DNA of 64,000 nt from positions 1 through 64,000 of the forward strand of contig JAYONB010000011.1 in the NCBI GenBank assembly GCA_038121105.1. The letters run 5' to 3'. Source of the DNA: CALJDF01 sp038121105. GTDB lineage: Bacteria > Pseudomonadota > Alphaproteobacteria > SHVP01. Position numbers and translations under genes: made by a program. A model generated the notes under the pieces. The model made no database searches, had not been told where the DNA came from, and saw only the letters and a program-made list of their open reading frames with translations. Position 1 is the first letter of the stretch; each line of letters starts with the position of its first letter. Below, in pieces: positions 1 to 8,866 of this stretch.

Positions 1-380
1 CAGATTAGCCGGACTCTCTCATTCAGCCTGGACCAGTTTTCGGGGCGCAGGTCAAGGGCATTGTTTGATTCGACAAAGTGATACCGCCCGTGTGCAACTA
101 GATGTCCGAATTCTCCTGACGACGCTCCGAAGTCGAGAAGCGGAACAGATTCGTCACATACCTGGACCAGTCGCTCTGCAGCGAACAATCGCCACCACGC
201 GGCATAAGCAGAGACCGGGTTCGGGTGAAGATATGAAGGCAGGCAACTCTCCTCCAACTCGCTAAACTGCGATTTGGCATCAAATTGAAGGGCGATTTGC
301 TTTCGCCTGCGGCGGATATGGGAAAATTGTCGCCAAATGGTTGTCAGGTAAGTGGTACCTGGTTCCGCGCCTGGAAAACT
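1..380 (-). CDS. partial SAM-dependent methyltransferase-like protein (runs off left edge)
   Basis: This minus-strand frame stays open for about 126 codons, from a stop at 381-383 to the window edge, and its C-terminal part lies outside. It has no ATG in frame, so the start is unknown; a TTG near 258 is one option, or the frame may be a broken gene. The readable part holds a basic stretch (HIRRRRKQIALQF) and then LLDFGASSGEFGHLV followed by YHFVES, which resembles motif I and the acidic end of beta-2 in class I methyltransferases. It points the same way as the glycosyltransferase block at 3186-7863, so a role in surface glycan methylation is possible but only inferred. Confidence 0.45.
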
Positions 381-1315
381 TCAATCCCCCAACCGGCTAC
401 ATCCAAGCAGCAGATATGGGCATTGGAATATACCTCGTCCGACGAGGGGGATGCCCACCATTATCCCGACCCGAAAAGCGTCAACAACTTTGTTGGGCAA
501 AGTAATGGCGGGCCGAGTGGGATGAATCTGGGCGGTGGGCATTTGCGGTTATTCTGCCTTCTACCGCAGAAAGAAAGTAATACCTTCGGCGACCGAGGAC
601 GCAGCCCAAAATGCGGCTCGGGCCACGTCACGTTTCGGGAGTGGAAACGATATCAACCTAGGCATATACGGCGCTACTCTGGAATACTCTGAACCACATA
701 TGAAATCAGCAACAGTCCCTTAGAGCTCAAATCCCAGCCGGTGCAGCGCGGCGCTCTCGCGCTACCGCCCCGATTACGCCGACGCCCTCACCAACCAGCA
801 GGCGAACGCGCAGCGCTAGGCCTCAATCTTCGCTACCCGCACGTGAATATCCACCCAACACAGCGTCGACGGATGGAGGCGAGCAAAATATGTTCGGTGA
901 TGGTTTTCGGAATTTCGTCCCAGTTTTGATCCACATAATCCATTTAGCAGCGGCCTCACGATCCGCGCAGGAAAGGGCGGGCGGTATCGCTATTACACCT
1001 GCGCCAAAGCGGCGCAAGAAGGAAAATCCTCCTGCAGCGGTCAATCGATCCGGTCAGAAGCTTTGGATGACCACGTTCAAAGCCAGATCGAGCATTCCTC
1101 GCGACAGCCTTTTGGGTTTGGTCTTTGTTCTGTACCCGCTAGTATTGCGGTCACCACGCGCTTGACCGTTGAAATGCTGTATCGACGCCGCGGGCCTTGC
1201 GGGACCGTCCGCGGGGATGGGAACTTGTGAGAAAACACCGAATGACCAGGCGATACCGGCAAAACGCCGTTGAAGTCTCACGGGTGCCGTGCCTTCCCGT
1301 TTACAGCTGACCTAG
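381..1315. other. decayed intergenic region before asnB
   Basis: About 0.93 kb without an intact gene. Short open stretches exist in several frames but none has a convincing start, ribosome site and protein-like composition together. Two scraps look protein-derived. Around 748-816 (+) the frame reads a TPR-like phrase (RYRPDYADALTNQ) ending at a TAG. From about 943 the same frame, after several stops, reads a serine recombinase zinc ribbon (listed separately). I see no RNA gene, repeat array or terminator here. The region is best read as debris of earlier insertions. Confidence 0.6.
943..1110 (+). pseudogene. remnant of a serine recombinase zinc-ribbon domain
   Basis: Frame 1 encodes SGLTIRAGKGGRYRYYTCAK followed by a run ending SSCSGQSI and then LDDHV. 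This is the typical core of the recombinase zinc beta-ribbon domain: a GRYRYYTC strand, a second Cys about 11-12 residues later, and the start of the following helix. The catalytic N-terminal domain and the first Cys pair are absent, and stop codons lie just upstream in the same frame. It differs from the intact recombinase at 10045-11658, whose equivalent segment (KRYRYYVS) lacks the cysteines, so it comes from a different element. Confidence 0.6.
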
Positions 1316-3178
1316 ATGTGCGGCATCAGTGGTTTTGTTGGGATTGGTGATGATGTCGACCTCGCGGCAATGGCCGCCGAGATGCGACATCGGGGTCCTG
1401 ACGACGAACAATTCTGGACGTCGACGTCTCCGTTCAATGTCGGATTTGGCTTTCGTCGCCTCACCGTCTTGGACCCCGAGGGCGGGACTCAACCGACCTC
1501 GAGCAAAGACGGATCGGTCACACTCGTCTTTAACGGAGAGATCTACAATCACCGGACGCTTCGGAAACAACTCGAACACCGCGGCCACCGATTTGTCAGC
1601 GACCACTCGGATACTGAGGTCTTGCTTAATGCCTACATGGAGTGGGGTGAGAATCTTCTCAGCCGCGTGAGGGGCATGTTTGCCTTCGCCCTTTGGGACG
1701 CGCGCAAAGCGACTCTGATAGCTGCGACCGATCCCGTTGGAAAGAAACCCTTTTACTACGCCCGTCTAAGAAATGGGTTCGTCTTCGCCTCGGAGCTGCG
1801 AGCGATTGCTGCCCACCAAGCTGTCAGCAAGGAAGTTAGCCGGTTGGCACTAGCGCGCTATTTCGCCTTTGGCTTCATCCCTGAACCCGAGACGATGCTG
1901 AAGGGGGTGTCGAAACTAGGAGCCGGTCGCATCTTGCGCTTCGAGGCGCCGCAAGGCGGCCTGACGCTGGAGCGCTACTGGCAGTTCCGGATCAGCGCTC
2001 AACCGCGCGCAGGAGACTGGTCCGAGTGGAAGGAAGCGCTTCGAGTGCATCTCGAGACCTCTGTGGCACGGCGTCTTGAGGCCGACGTGCCTTTGGGCTT
2101 CCTGTTATCAGGTGGCATTGACTCTGCGGTGATCGCCGCTCTCGCAAAAAAGCAGCGCCGGGACGACGACCTGTATTCCTACACTATCGGCTTTCAGGAG
2201 CAGAGCTACGACGAAACCAATTGGGCGCGAGCGACGGCCGATGCCATCGGCCTGAAGCACCGGACACAAATGCTGGCGCAGAGCGACGTTGCCAGCGTTA
2301 TCGATGATGTGCTGCCCCGAATGGACGAACCGCTCGCGGACCCGTCGTTGATTCCGACATACTTGGCTTGTCGCTTTGCCCGCCAAGAAGTGACCGTTGC
2401 GCTTACGGGAGATGGTGCGGACGAGATGTTTGCTGGCTACGACACCTTTGCCGCACTACCGCTGGCTGAGTTCTATTCGACGGTCGTACCACGTGCCGCG
2501 CATAGGATCATAGAAGCGGCTGCCGGCTGCCTTCCTAAGCGCGATCGAAATCTGAGTCTGGACTTTAAGCTGCGGAGGGCACTGCGGGGGCTCAGGTACC
2601 CCGCGCCGGTCTGGCACGCAGCATGGCTCGCACCCGTCGACACTGACGAGCTATCGAAGCTGTTGGGCCAGGACATCACGATCGAGGATGTGTATGCGCC
2701 CGTGATCGAGCACTGGGAGGGTTCCCAGGCCGCGAATCGACGGGATCGTTCGTTGGAATACTATACTGAGTTCTATCTGCAGTCGGATATTATTCCGAAG
2801 ACTGATCGCAGCAGCATGCTCTGCTCTCTTGAACTTCGAATGCCGTTTCTCGATCGCGATCTCGTTGAGTTTTGTGCGACGCTCCCTTACCACGCGAAGT
2901 ACGGTCACGGGGGCGTTCGCAAACGTCTCCTGCGCGACGTGGCGGCCGATCTACTTCCACCGGAAGTGCTCAACCGGCCAAAAAAAGGTTTCGGGATGCC
3001 AGTGTCATCGTGGCTCCGTGGCATGGAGCAACCCTCCCTGGCGACATCTGACGCTTTGGGACTCAACTCGGGAATGCTCGCAGGCGCGTGGTCAGAACAC
3101 GGCGAACGGCGCAACGACCATCGCGGGATGCTCTGGGCCTGGCTTTGCCTTGATCGCTGGGCAGAGCGAGCGCTCTGA
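1316..3178 (+). CDS. asnB: asparagine synthase (glutamine-hydrolysing)-like amidotransferase
   Basis: The 620-residue protein begins MCGISGF, so after Met removal Cys2 is the N-terminal nucleophile of a class II glutamine amidotransferase. The N-terminal third carries the Ntn-hydrolase signatures RHRGPDD, FNGEIYN and GMFAFALWD. The C-terminal synthetase domain has the ATP-pyrophosphatase loop SGGIDS near residues 265-270 and LTGDGADEMFAGY. The family transfers glutamine ammonia to an ATP-activated carboxylate, normally aspartate. Copies beside glycosyltransferases, as here, often amidate a sugar acid or another glycan precursor. It is convergent with the glycosyltransferase block, with only 7 bp between stops. 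The 1316 ATG is fixed by the need for Cys2. Confidence 0.93.
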   Translation: MCGISGFVGIGDDVDLAAMAAEMRHRGPDDEQFWTSTSPFNVGFGFRRLTVLDPEGGTQPTSSKDGSVTLVFNGEIYNHRTLRKQLEHRGHRFVSDHSDTEVLLNAYMEWGENLLSRVRGMFAFALWDARKATLIAATDPVGKKPFYYARLRNGFVFASELRAIAAHQAVSKEVSRLALARYFAFGFIPEPETMLKGVSKLGAGRILRFEAPQGGLTLERYWQFRISAQPRAGDWSEWKEALRVHLETSVARRLEADVPLGFLLSGGIDSAVIAALAKKQRRDDDLYSYTIGFQEQSYDETNWARATADAIGLKHRTQMLAQSDVASVIDDVLPRMDEPLADPSLIPTYLACRFARQEVTVALTGDGADEMFAGYDTFAALPLAEFYSTVVPRAAHRIIEAAAGCLPKRDRNLSLDFKLRRALRGLRYPAPVWHAAWLAPVDTDELSKLLGQDITIEDVYAPVIEHWEGSQAANRRDRSLEYYTEFYLQSDIIPKTDRSSMLCSLELRMPFLDRDLVEFCATLPYHAKYGHGGVRKRLLRDVAADLLPPEVLNRPKKGFGMPVSSWLRGMEQPSLATSDALGLNSGMLAGAWSEHGERRNDHRGMLWAWLCLDRWAERAL

Positions 3179-3185
3179 CACGGCT

Positions 3186-4682
3186 TCATAGGTCGCGGCG
3201 TCGCACGAGGAACCAAGCGGACATTACAAGCGCAACTTCAAGTCCCACAATCGGCTCCACCAGGTATCGAGTCGAAACGGAGAAGTCGAAAACAAAGGTC
3301 AGAGTCCGCACCGCGAAAAACAAAATAGTGATCAAGATGAACTCGGATACCCCTGGGGGGGTTCGGACGCGAATTGCCAACACGATAAGAATTGGGAGCA
3401 CCAGTAGAAGGAGAATGCGGTGAGCGGCCGACACCCCCTTAAATATGACGAGCTGTGGGTACTCCCAACCGAACTTCAGCAGGCCACCGATCCCGTTTTC
3501 CATGTGTTGGGGTAGCTCCGCGCGAATGTCGACGTTTCCCAATTCGGCTGCCGAGGGCAGGCCCGTGCTGGAAAGTACGTTGGTCCACATCAAACCGGCC
3601 CGACGAAGCGGTAGCCAAACGAAATGCTCGACGGGTGCCTCCGAACGCCGCTTCGCGGCGAGCTTCGCGAACGCGCGGTCTATCGCCGGTGGGATTGGCT
3701 GCCCCCTGTAGGCAGCAAGATCGGACAGCAGCGCCTCCACCGCTAGCCGCTCGTCTTCGCTGCGGAAGGCTTTGTCAGGCACGACGATCTTGTCGTAGGC
3801 CAGCGTGAACGCGGGAAAAGCCCATAAGGCCATGTCGTATTCGTGCTCCGACCATGTCGTGCCCCAGGCAAACAGACCGTCCGGGGTAGGCCCTCCGCCA
3901 GGCATCGTGTAGACGTTGGGAAAGGGCGACAAGCCGACGGCGGCGCTACGAGCACTCCAGGCCGCTAAGGGAAGAGCCGCAATGATAGCTATGACTATGC
4001 CCCGGCGGAACGCTGTGGCGGGCCTGTGTAAGAAGAATGCAGCAAACGCGATCGGCAGTGCCAGTGTCAGCAGATCCACCCTTATGAAGGCTACTACCGC
4101 GAGAGCAAGCCCGAGACGGATGGCCCTTAGGCGCCGCTCGGCGAGCGAGAAGGCAATCTCTGCAAGGACCCAGTTGGTCCCGGCAATAGCCAGCGATTCC
4201 GTGAATATGTGACGGGGCCAGCCCATCGCAGAAGGCGACAGAGCGAGCAGGAGGCCAGCCGCGAATGCGGCCCAGCGGCTCCCGGTGAGCGCGCAGACCG
4301 CCTGCGCTAAGTAGACGATCGCTAGTGAGGCTATTGCCGCCTGGAGAATCCGAACAGCACCGAGACTCTCACCCGTAAACGCGGCGACGCCGGCGATGAA
4401 TGCAGGGTAGCCCGGAAGATTGTTACCACCCCAATGTGGAATGCATACTCCGCCTGAAGGATCGGACAGCGATACACATCCATTTAGATAGATGTTTTGC
4501 GCAATCCTCAGGTAGACTTTCGCGTCGCCTATTGCTTCCGGATAGAGGAGAGCAAAGAGAATTCGCGGCACCAGCGCAATGGCGGCAATTGCCAAGGTAA
4601 GCTGCAGTCCCAGGTTGTTGACCGAGCGACCATGTGGCCCAGGGTCGCCCTTGTCACCCCTCAGGTCGGCCGCCATGCGCAA
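3186..4682 (-). CDS. GT39/ArnT-like membrane glycosyltransferase
   Basis: A 498-residue polytopic protein with about ten or more hydrophobic segments. A first luminal loop contains GDAKVYLRIAQN and then WGGNNLPGYPAF, the arrangement seen in GT-C fold transferases of the GT39/GT83 type, where an acidic residue after the first membrane segment binds the lipid-linked donor. A large soluble stretch lies roughly between residues 240 and 390 before the final membrane segments. Such enzymes use polyprenyl-phosphate sugars on the periplasmic face. It is the last gene of a minus-strand block that starts with a polyprenyl-phosphate GT2, which could supply its donor. The acceptor is unknown. The next gene upstream ends 4 bp before its start. 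Confidence 0.75.
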   Translation of the reverse strand: MRMAADLRGDKGDPGPHGRSVNNLGLQLTLAIAAIALVPRILFALLYPEAIGDAKVYLRIAQNIYLNGCVSLSDPSGGVCIPHWGGNNLPGYPAFIAGVAAFTGESLGAVRILQAAIASLAIVYLAQAVCALTGSRWAAFAAGLLLALSPSAMGWPRHIFTESLAIAGTNWVLAEIAFSLAERRLRAIRLGLALAVVAFIRVDLLTLALPIAFAAFFLHRPATAFRRGIVIAIIAALPLAAWSARSAAVGLSPFPNVYTMPGGGPTPDGLFAWGTTWSEHEYDMALWAFPAFTLAYDKIVVPDKAFRSEDERLAVEALLSDLAAYRGQPIPPAIDRAFAKLAAKRRSEAPVEHFVWLPLRRAGLMWTNVLSSTGLPSAAELGNVDIRAELPQHMENGIGGLLKFGWEYPQLVIFKGVSAAHRILLLLVLPILIVLAIRVRTPPGVSEFILITILFFAVRTLTFVFDFSVSTRYLVEPIVGLEVALVMSAWFLVRRRDL

Positions 4683-4686
4683 ACCG

Positions 4687-5670
4687 CTAGCCTTCTTCGG
4701 ATGGGATATTGCTGTAGAAGCGTCGCACGTCGGGCAAGACGCCCAACGCCGAAAGAATAGTCCCTATTCCCGGCATCAGAAGGCCGATAGCAAGCAGACT
4801 GAAAACGCCGGGCGCGTCAATCAACCTCTCCGCGTGGCGGAAAGCCTCCACTGCCAACGCGAGCGACAACGCAATCACGCCAGCAAGACAGGGCCAGATG
4901 TATCCGGGCACGACCAACGCGAGAAGACCTGAGGCTAGGTAGAGAATGATGAAAGCCGGACCGAGCAAATAGGCTTTCCGGAGCGATGGCGTCCGGGCAA
5001 AGAGTTTCGGAACGCTGGCGCCATAAGTTACCCTCTGCATCACGTAGGACCATAGTTCCCGGTCTCGGTGAAAGACCGCGACCTCAGGGGAGTACTGGAT
5101 CACGCCGCCCCGTTCCCTGACCCTGAAGCAGAACTCGATATCCTCGCCAGTCAGAAGGTTCTCGTCCATGCCGCCGAGGTCCAGATAGTCAGCCCGGCGC
5201 AGCACCATGTTGCATGAGGGCAAGGCCTCCCGCGGCCTCGGCAAGGCGCGAAACTTCCGTATGTTGTTACCCCCGGAAACGACAACGCTCTTCGATGCGA
5301 GCCCTACAAGCCTCGGCCACCCAACTTCATCCGGCGGCGGTAAGTCAGGCCCACCCGCAATGGTGACTGCGATGTTTGCTTCAAGAATCTCGATTGCGTT
5401 TGGCAACCATCCAATGTCCGGTACCGCATCGCTGTCAATGAAGGCAATGTAGGTGGTGGAGACGCTATCGGCGCCCAAGTTCCGTTTGCGCGCAATGGTC
5501 ACCGGACCTGTGACGATCGTTTCGACCCCGGTCAGCAAGTCTTCGGTGTCGGGGTCATCCAGCAGGACGACCACCTTGGCGGTGGGGAAGTGCTTGAGGC
5601 AGCCATCAACGCACTCATGCAGCAGCCTGTTCACGCGAACGCAGGGGATTATGACTGAGCAGTCTAGCAT
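4687..5670 (-). CDS. family 2 glycosyltransferase with C-terminal membrane segments
   Basis: The 327-residue protein opens with CSVIIPCVRVN, has a DSD metal/nucleotide motif (FIDSDAVPD, about residue 97) and later GEDIEFCFRVRERG, the ED-type acidic motif of GT2 enzymes such as rhamnosyl and other glycan transferases. The last 90 residues or so hold several hydrophobic helices, which tether the enzyme to the inner membrane. It sits 4 bp after the radical SAM gene and 4 bp before the GT39-like gene, so it is almost certainly cotranscribed. Its sugar and acceptor cannot be read from the sequence. Confidence 0.8.
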   Translation of the reverse strand: MLDCSVIIPCVRVNRLLHECVDGCLKHFPTAKVVVLLDDPDTEDLLTGVETIVTGPVTIARKRNLGADSVSTTYIAFIDSDAVPDIGWLPNAIEILEANIAVTIAGGPDLPPPDEVGWPRLVGLASKSVVVSGGNNIRKFRALPRPREALPSCNMVLRRADYLDLGGMDENLLTGEDIEFCFRVRERGGVIQYSPEVAVFHRDRELWSYVMQRVTYGASVPKLFARTPSLRKAYLLGPAFIILYLASGLLALVVPGYIWPCLAGVIALSLALAVEAFRHAERLIDAPGVFSLLAIGLLMPGIGTILSALGVLPDVRRFYSNIPSEEG

Positions 5671-5674
5671 CTTG

Positions 5675-6853
5675 CTAGGGCTTGACCTGGCTCGATTGCC
5701 GCGGGGAGCTCTTACCGAGACCTAGGGCAGCACCGACCATATCGGGTGCAAACTTGGCGTTGCCCAGAATGTTGTAGCTCCAAGCACACTCGTAGGTGCA
5801 GGTGCATTCGGTCTCGCGTCGCCATCGGCGCATCTCGCGTGCTTCTCCACTCGACCAGATCCGCATGAAGTCGAGGTCATTGTCGCGCAGGTTGCCGAAG
5901 TCGACGTCGAGCGTCTCGCACGGTCGGATGAGTCCATTTGCGTCTACGATACCGAGCAGAGATCCTGCCTGGCATTGTGCCACGAAGTGGTTGTCCATGT
6001 AGATGTCCCGAATAATCTCGGTCATCAAGCTGTTCTTCCGATTCATCATCCGGCCCTGAATGGTCGACGGGTCGTAGCCCTCAAGCCGCCCGGACTTGAT
6101 ATCCGCTTCAATCACCAACGACAACGCGGAATATGCGTCGTGGATTTGCTTCTTTTGCGCCTCGGGAATTCTGTACACCCCTTCATCCCGGACGGCGGTG
6201 CAGGTAATCGATGACACGCCCTGGTCCAGTACAAGGTGATCGTAGAGGTCGAAGACGCCTCTATGATTTGAATGGGAAACGGTAATGGCAATATTGGCCG
6301 CGACATTCGACGGGCCATCCCGGACGGCTCGGTAGGACTCTAGACATTTTTCGAACAGGCCCGGAATGTGTCGAATGCGATCATGTTCTTCCGCCCGGGC
6401 ATCGATCGAGAAAGAGAATATCAATTTCCGGTCAGGAAATTCTGCGCCAATTTGATCGCTGAAGCGGCTAACACGGTCCGGCAAACTGCCGTTGCTCGTG
6501 ATGAAGATGGATTCGATATCGGTGTTTCGGTAATAGAGACGAGCGATGTCAAGGATGTCTTTGCGCGCGAAAGGCTCTCCGCCGGTAAGATTGACGTTCT
6601 TGAGTTGTGGGCCAAGCGTCCTCGAGAACTTATCAATTTCTTCGATGGTGAGCTCACCCTTGAACGCGTCGGGTGAGTCGAAATCGATGAAGCAAAACGC
6701 GCAACGCGCGTTGCAGCGGTTGGTGACGAAGTGAATGATGCTCACCGGATACCGTCGCGCGACGTAAAGGTTCCACGCCAGGCTAGTCGAGTCCGCCACC
6801 ACTCGGGCCACACCATTTCGGAGGTCGAAGGTCCTCATCGGAGGGCCACTCAC
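5675..6853 (-). CDS. radical SAM protein with a SPASM-like cysteine C-terminus
   Basis: The 392-residue protein has CNARCAFC at residues 47-54, the CX3CX2C site for the SAM-binding [4Fe-4S] cluster, followed by LTGGEPF (the GGE motif). The C-terminal part contains further cysteines (AQCQAG, RPCETL and CTCTYEC), which resembles an auxiliary-cluster SPASM or twitch domain. The phrase DANGLIRPCETL followed by GNL is typical of such proteins. It overlaps the upstream GT2 gene by 4 bases (ATGA), so the two are translationally coupled. Known relatives modify peptides, sugars or lipids by radical chemistry; the company of glycosyltransferases favours a glycan or glycolipid substrate here, but this is inference. 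Confidence 0.85.
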   Translation of the reverse strand: MSGPPMRTFDLRNGVARVVADSTSLAWNLYVARRYPVSIIHFVTNRCNARCAFCFIDFDSPDAFKGELTIEEIDKFSRTLGPQLKNVNLTGGEPFARKDILDIARLYYRNTDIESIFITSNGSLPDRVSRFSDQIGAEFPDRKLIFSFSIDARAEEHDRIRHIPGLFEKCLESYRAVRDGPSNVAANIAITVSHSNHRGVFDLYDHLVLDQGVSSITCTAVRDEGVYRIPEAQKKQIHDAYSALSLVIEADIKSGRLEGYDPSTIQGRMMNRKNSLMTEIIRDIYMDNHFVAQCQAGSLLGIVDANGLIRPCETLDVDFGNLRDNDLDFMRIWSSGEAREMRRWRRETECTCTYECAWSYNILGNAKFAPDMVGAALGLGKSSPRQSSQVKP

Positions 6854-7863
6854 TCGAAAGCCTCAAACGTCAGAACTTCCTTCACGATGAATGGCCGGCG
6901 TCCCTGACTTTCGTAGTAGGTCCGGACAACAACCTCCGCAAGCAAACCCGCCATAACGCTCGTAGTCCCAATGCCGATGAGCGTCACGGTCAGCAGTGGG
7001 AGAGGTGTAAGGATGAACGAAATGCCTTCGACGAACTTCAGCCAGACCGCATAGCAACCGCAGCCAAACCCGCCAAGCATGAATAACAGCCCAATGCCGC
7101 CGAAGACATGTATCGGACGGTGCATGTACATGTGGAGATAACGGATGAGGATTAGGTCGAGGAGAACCCTGAAGATGCGTCCATAACCGTACTTTGACTG
7201 TCCTGCGGATCTCCGACGATGATTGACGGCGAGTTCCACTACCTTGCCACCATGCCAGCTTGAGAAAATTGGCACAAACCGATGAAGCTCACCGTACAGG
7301 CGCAACTCAGCCACGACGTCCCGACGATATGCTTTGAGCGTGCAGCCGAAGTCGTGCAGCCGAACGCCAGCGACACGAGAAGCTATTCCATTAGCGATCC
7401 GGCTCAGAAGTACGCGTGGGAGCGAGTCGTTGCGCTTCCGGCGCCAACCGGAAACCACATCAAATCCTTCATCGATTTTCTCCATGAGAATGCCGATGTC
7501 GCTGGGATCGTATTGGCCATCGCCGTCCATGGTGACAATCACCTTTCCGCTGGACTGGGCGACCCCGGCCATCAATGCAGCGGTCTGACCGTAGTTCCGG
7601 CTCAGCCGAATGCAGCAAACGCGTGGGTCTTCCGCGATGAACCGCCCGACACGTTCGACGGTTGCATCCGTGCTGCCGTCGTCGACGCATACGACCTCCG
7701 AGAGGCGTCCGTATTCGGTGAGAAAGCGAAGCAACTCCCCTAGGACCTCGTCGATAACCTGTTCCTCGTTGAACAGCGGGATCACCACCGATACTTCAAC
7801 ATCGTCGCCGCGGTTTTCCACGTCCGTTCGGTCCACTAGGTTTTTTGAGACCTCATCAGCCAC
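6850..7863 (-). CDS. polyprenyl-phosphate glycosyltransferase (GT2, ArnC/GtrB/DPM1-like)
   Basis: The 337-residue protein has VSVVIPLFNEEQVIDEV near residue 25, CVDDGSTD near 60 and MDGDGQYDP near 112, the last carrying the DXD metal site. SAGQSKYGYGRI precedes two C-terminal membrane helices. This is the layout of ArnC/GtrB and dolichyl-phosphate mannose synthase-like enzymes, which load a sugar from a nucleotide donor onto undecaprenyl phosphate at the cytoplasmic face. It is the first gene of a four-gene minus-strand unit with a radical SAM enzyme, another GT2 and a GT39-like transferase, the usual partner that uses such lipid-linked sugars outside the membrane. Confidence 0.88.
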   Translation of the reverse strand: MADEVSKNLVDRTDVENRGDDVEVSVVIPLFNEEQVIDEVLGELLRFLTEYGRLSEVVCVDDGSTDATVERVGRFIAEDPRVCCIRLSRNYGQTAALMAGVAQSSGKVIVTMDGDGQYDPSDIGILMEKIDEGFDVVSGWRRKRNDSLPRVLLSRIANGIASRVAGVRLHDFGCTLKAYRRDVVAELRLYGELHRFVPIFSSWHGGKVVELAVNHRRRSAGQSKYGYGRIFRVLLDLILIRYLHMYMHRPIHVFGGIGLLFMLGGFGCGCYAVWLKFVEGISFILTPLPLLTVTLIGIGTTSVMAGLLAEVVVRTYYESQGRRPFIVKEVLTFEAFE

Positions 7864-8153
7864 TCAGGAAGCCCCTGTGTCTGAGAGGAGATCTCGCCGC
7901 AAACAGGCGCCACCGAACTGCATGAGCCAAGAATAGTCTTTTGTTACGTATGCGAGGGAAGCCAACTTTCCTAGAGGTGCTTCCACCGACCATCGAATCT
8001 TGTGATCCGGTTGCGGCGCCGGCGGCGCAAATGATGGGCAACTCATCTCGATTGATCATCACTTCGCATTACAAAGCACCTCGACTGACAAGGGACAGTA
8101 CCTTATCAGCCAGGGTGTGGCGGTGCCCAGCGATGTTTGGGTAGCGGGTTGAC
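7864..8153. other. no supported gene; possible decayed coding
   Basis: About 290 bp between the GT2 start and the small gene at 8154. On the minus strand short frames read protein-like phrases (ITDRKSTRYPNIAGHRHTLA near 8080-8180; PLGKLASLAYVTKDYSWLMQ near 7920-7980) but in different frames and without a good ribosome site. This could be the broken C-terminus of a former gene ahead of the glycosyltransferase block, or the leader region of that block. I see no RNA gene or terminator. Confidence 0.4.
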
Positions 8154-8420
8154 TTACGATCGGTAATGGCAGGAAACATGAGCAGGCTCGCTATACGGTC
8201 TTGGCCGCCGAAGAAGTCGCGTACCGATGGAGCCACCCCTCTGATTCTCGGAAACAAGCTGCCCGCCGATTTTGGCGATTTGTTGGGCAGCTCGCGCAAT
8301 CTCGTCGATACTGATCTTGTCTATCGCTTTGGCTACATCGATGTCGTCGATTAGAACTCCCTCGCTCGCCGCCTGGCGGCCATCCACAATGAGAACCCCG
8401 GCCCCAAAAAAGGTGCTCAT
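8154..8420 (-). CDS. small hypothetical protein, second gene of a coupled pair
   Basis: 88 residues starting MSTFFGAGVLIVDG. The middle is an even mix of acidic and hydrophobic residues (EGVLIDDIDVAKAIDKISID, then EIARAAQQIAKIGG), as expected for a folded helical protein. The last 25 residues are basic and less protein-like, so the true C-terminus may have been altered by a frameshift. Its ATG overlaps the stop of the upstream gene by 4 bases (ATGA). I recognise no family. The pair sits between the glycan block and an IS remnant, in accessory DNA. Confidence 0.5.
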   Translation of the reverse strand: MSTFFGAGVLIVDGRQAASEGVLIDDIDVAKAIDKISIDEIARAAQQIAKIGGQLVSENQRGGSIGTRLLRRPRPYSEPAHVSCHYRS

Positions 8421-8821
8421 TTCTCACTCCCTAAGGAAGTTAGAAGCTTCTTGCTTCCGGCCAGAACAACTCGCAACTTATTCTCCAGAATAAACTCACG
8501 ACCTACAAGCCCCCAAAGATACCTACAGTAATACTCGGTCTCACCTCTTTCTTCGTGGCCGCCGTACGCCTGAAGCACTTTCGGAATGTTCTTTTCTCCC
8601 TGCCGGTTACAAGCTTGCGAACAAGTTCGATTCCGGTTTGGAAACTCGGACCAGTCTTTTGGGACTATGAAATCAATCACAACCCGGGGACTCGCTCCAC
8701 CAGCGTCCATCAGGAATAGACTGACACGTTCGTGAGCTACCTCCAGAACCTTTCCGTTTACCGGAAACGGCGAATAGTCAATTTCGTCCCTGTTCTCAAG
8801 TTCGGCCAACTGGCCCAGCAA
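8417..8821 (-). CDS. hypothetical protein, first gene of a coupled pair
   Basis: 134 residues beginning MLGQLAELENRDEIDY. It has a beta-rich looking first half (NGKVLEVAHERVSLFLMDAG, then VVIDFIVPKDW) and two cysteines in SQACNR and YYCRYL. There is no signal peptide or membrane segment, and I recognise no family. It overlaps the following 88-residue gene by 4 bases. It begins about 45 bp from the GTG of a divergent IS3 transposase gene, so the insertion may have removed its original promoter. Whether it is expressed is unknown. Confidence 0.5.
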   Translation of the reverse strand: MLGQLAELENRDEIDYSPFPVNGKVLEVAHERVSLFLMDAGGASPRVVIDFIVPKDWSEFPNRNRTCSQACNRQGEKNIPKVLQAYGGHEERGETEYYCRYLWGLVGREFILENKLRVVLAGSKKLLTSLGSEK

Positions 8822-8866
8822 CGAATAGGGAGAGTTCGGCCAATCTGACCTTGCGAGGAGGAAGAG

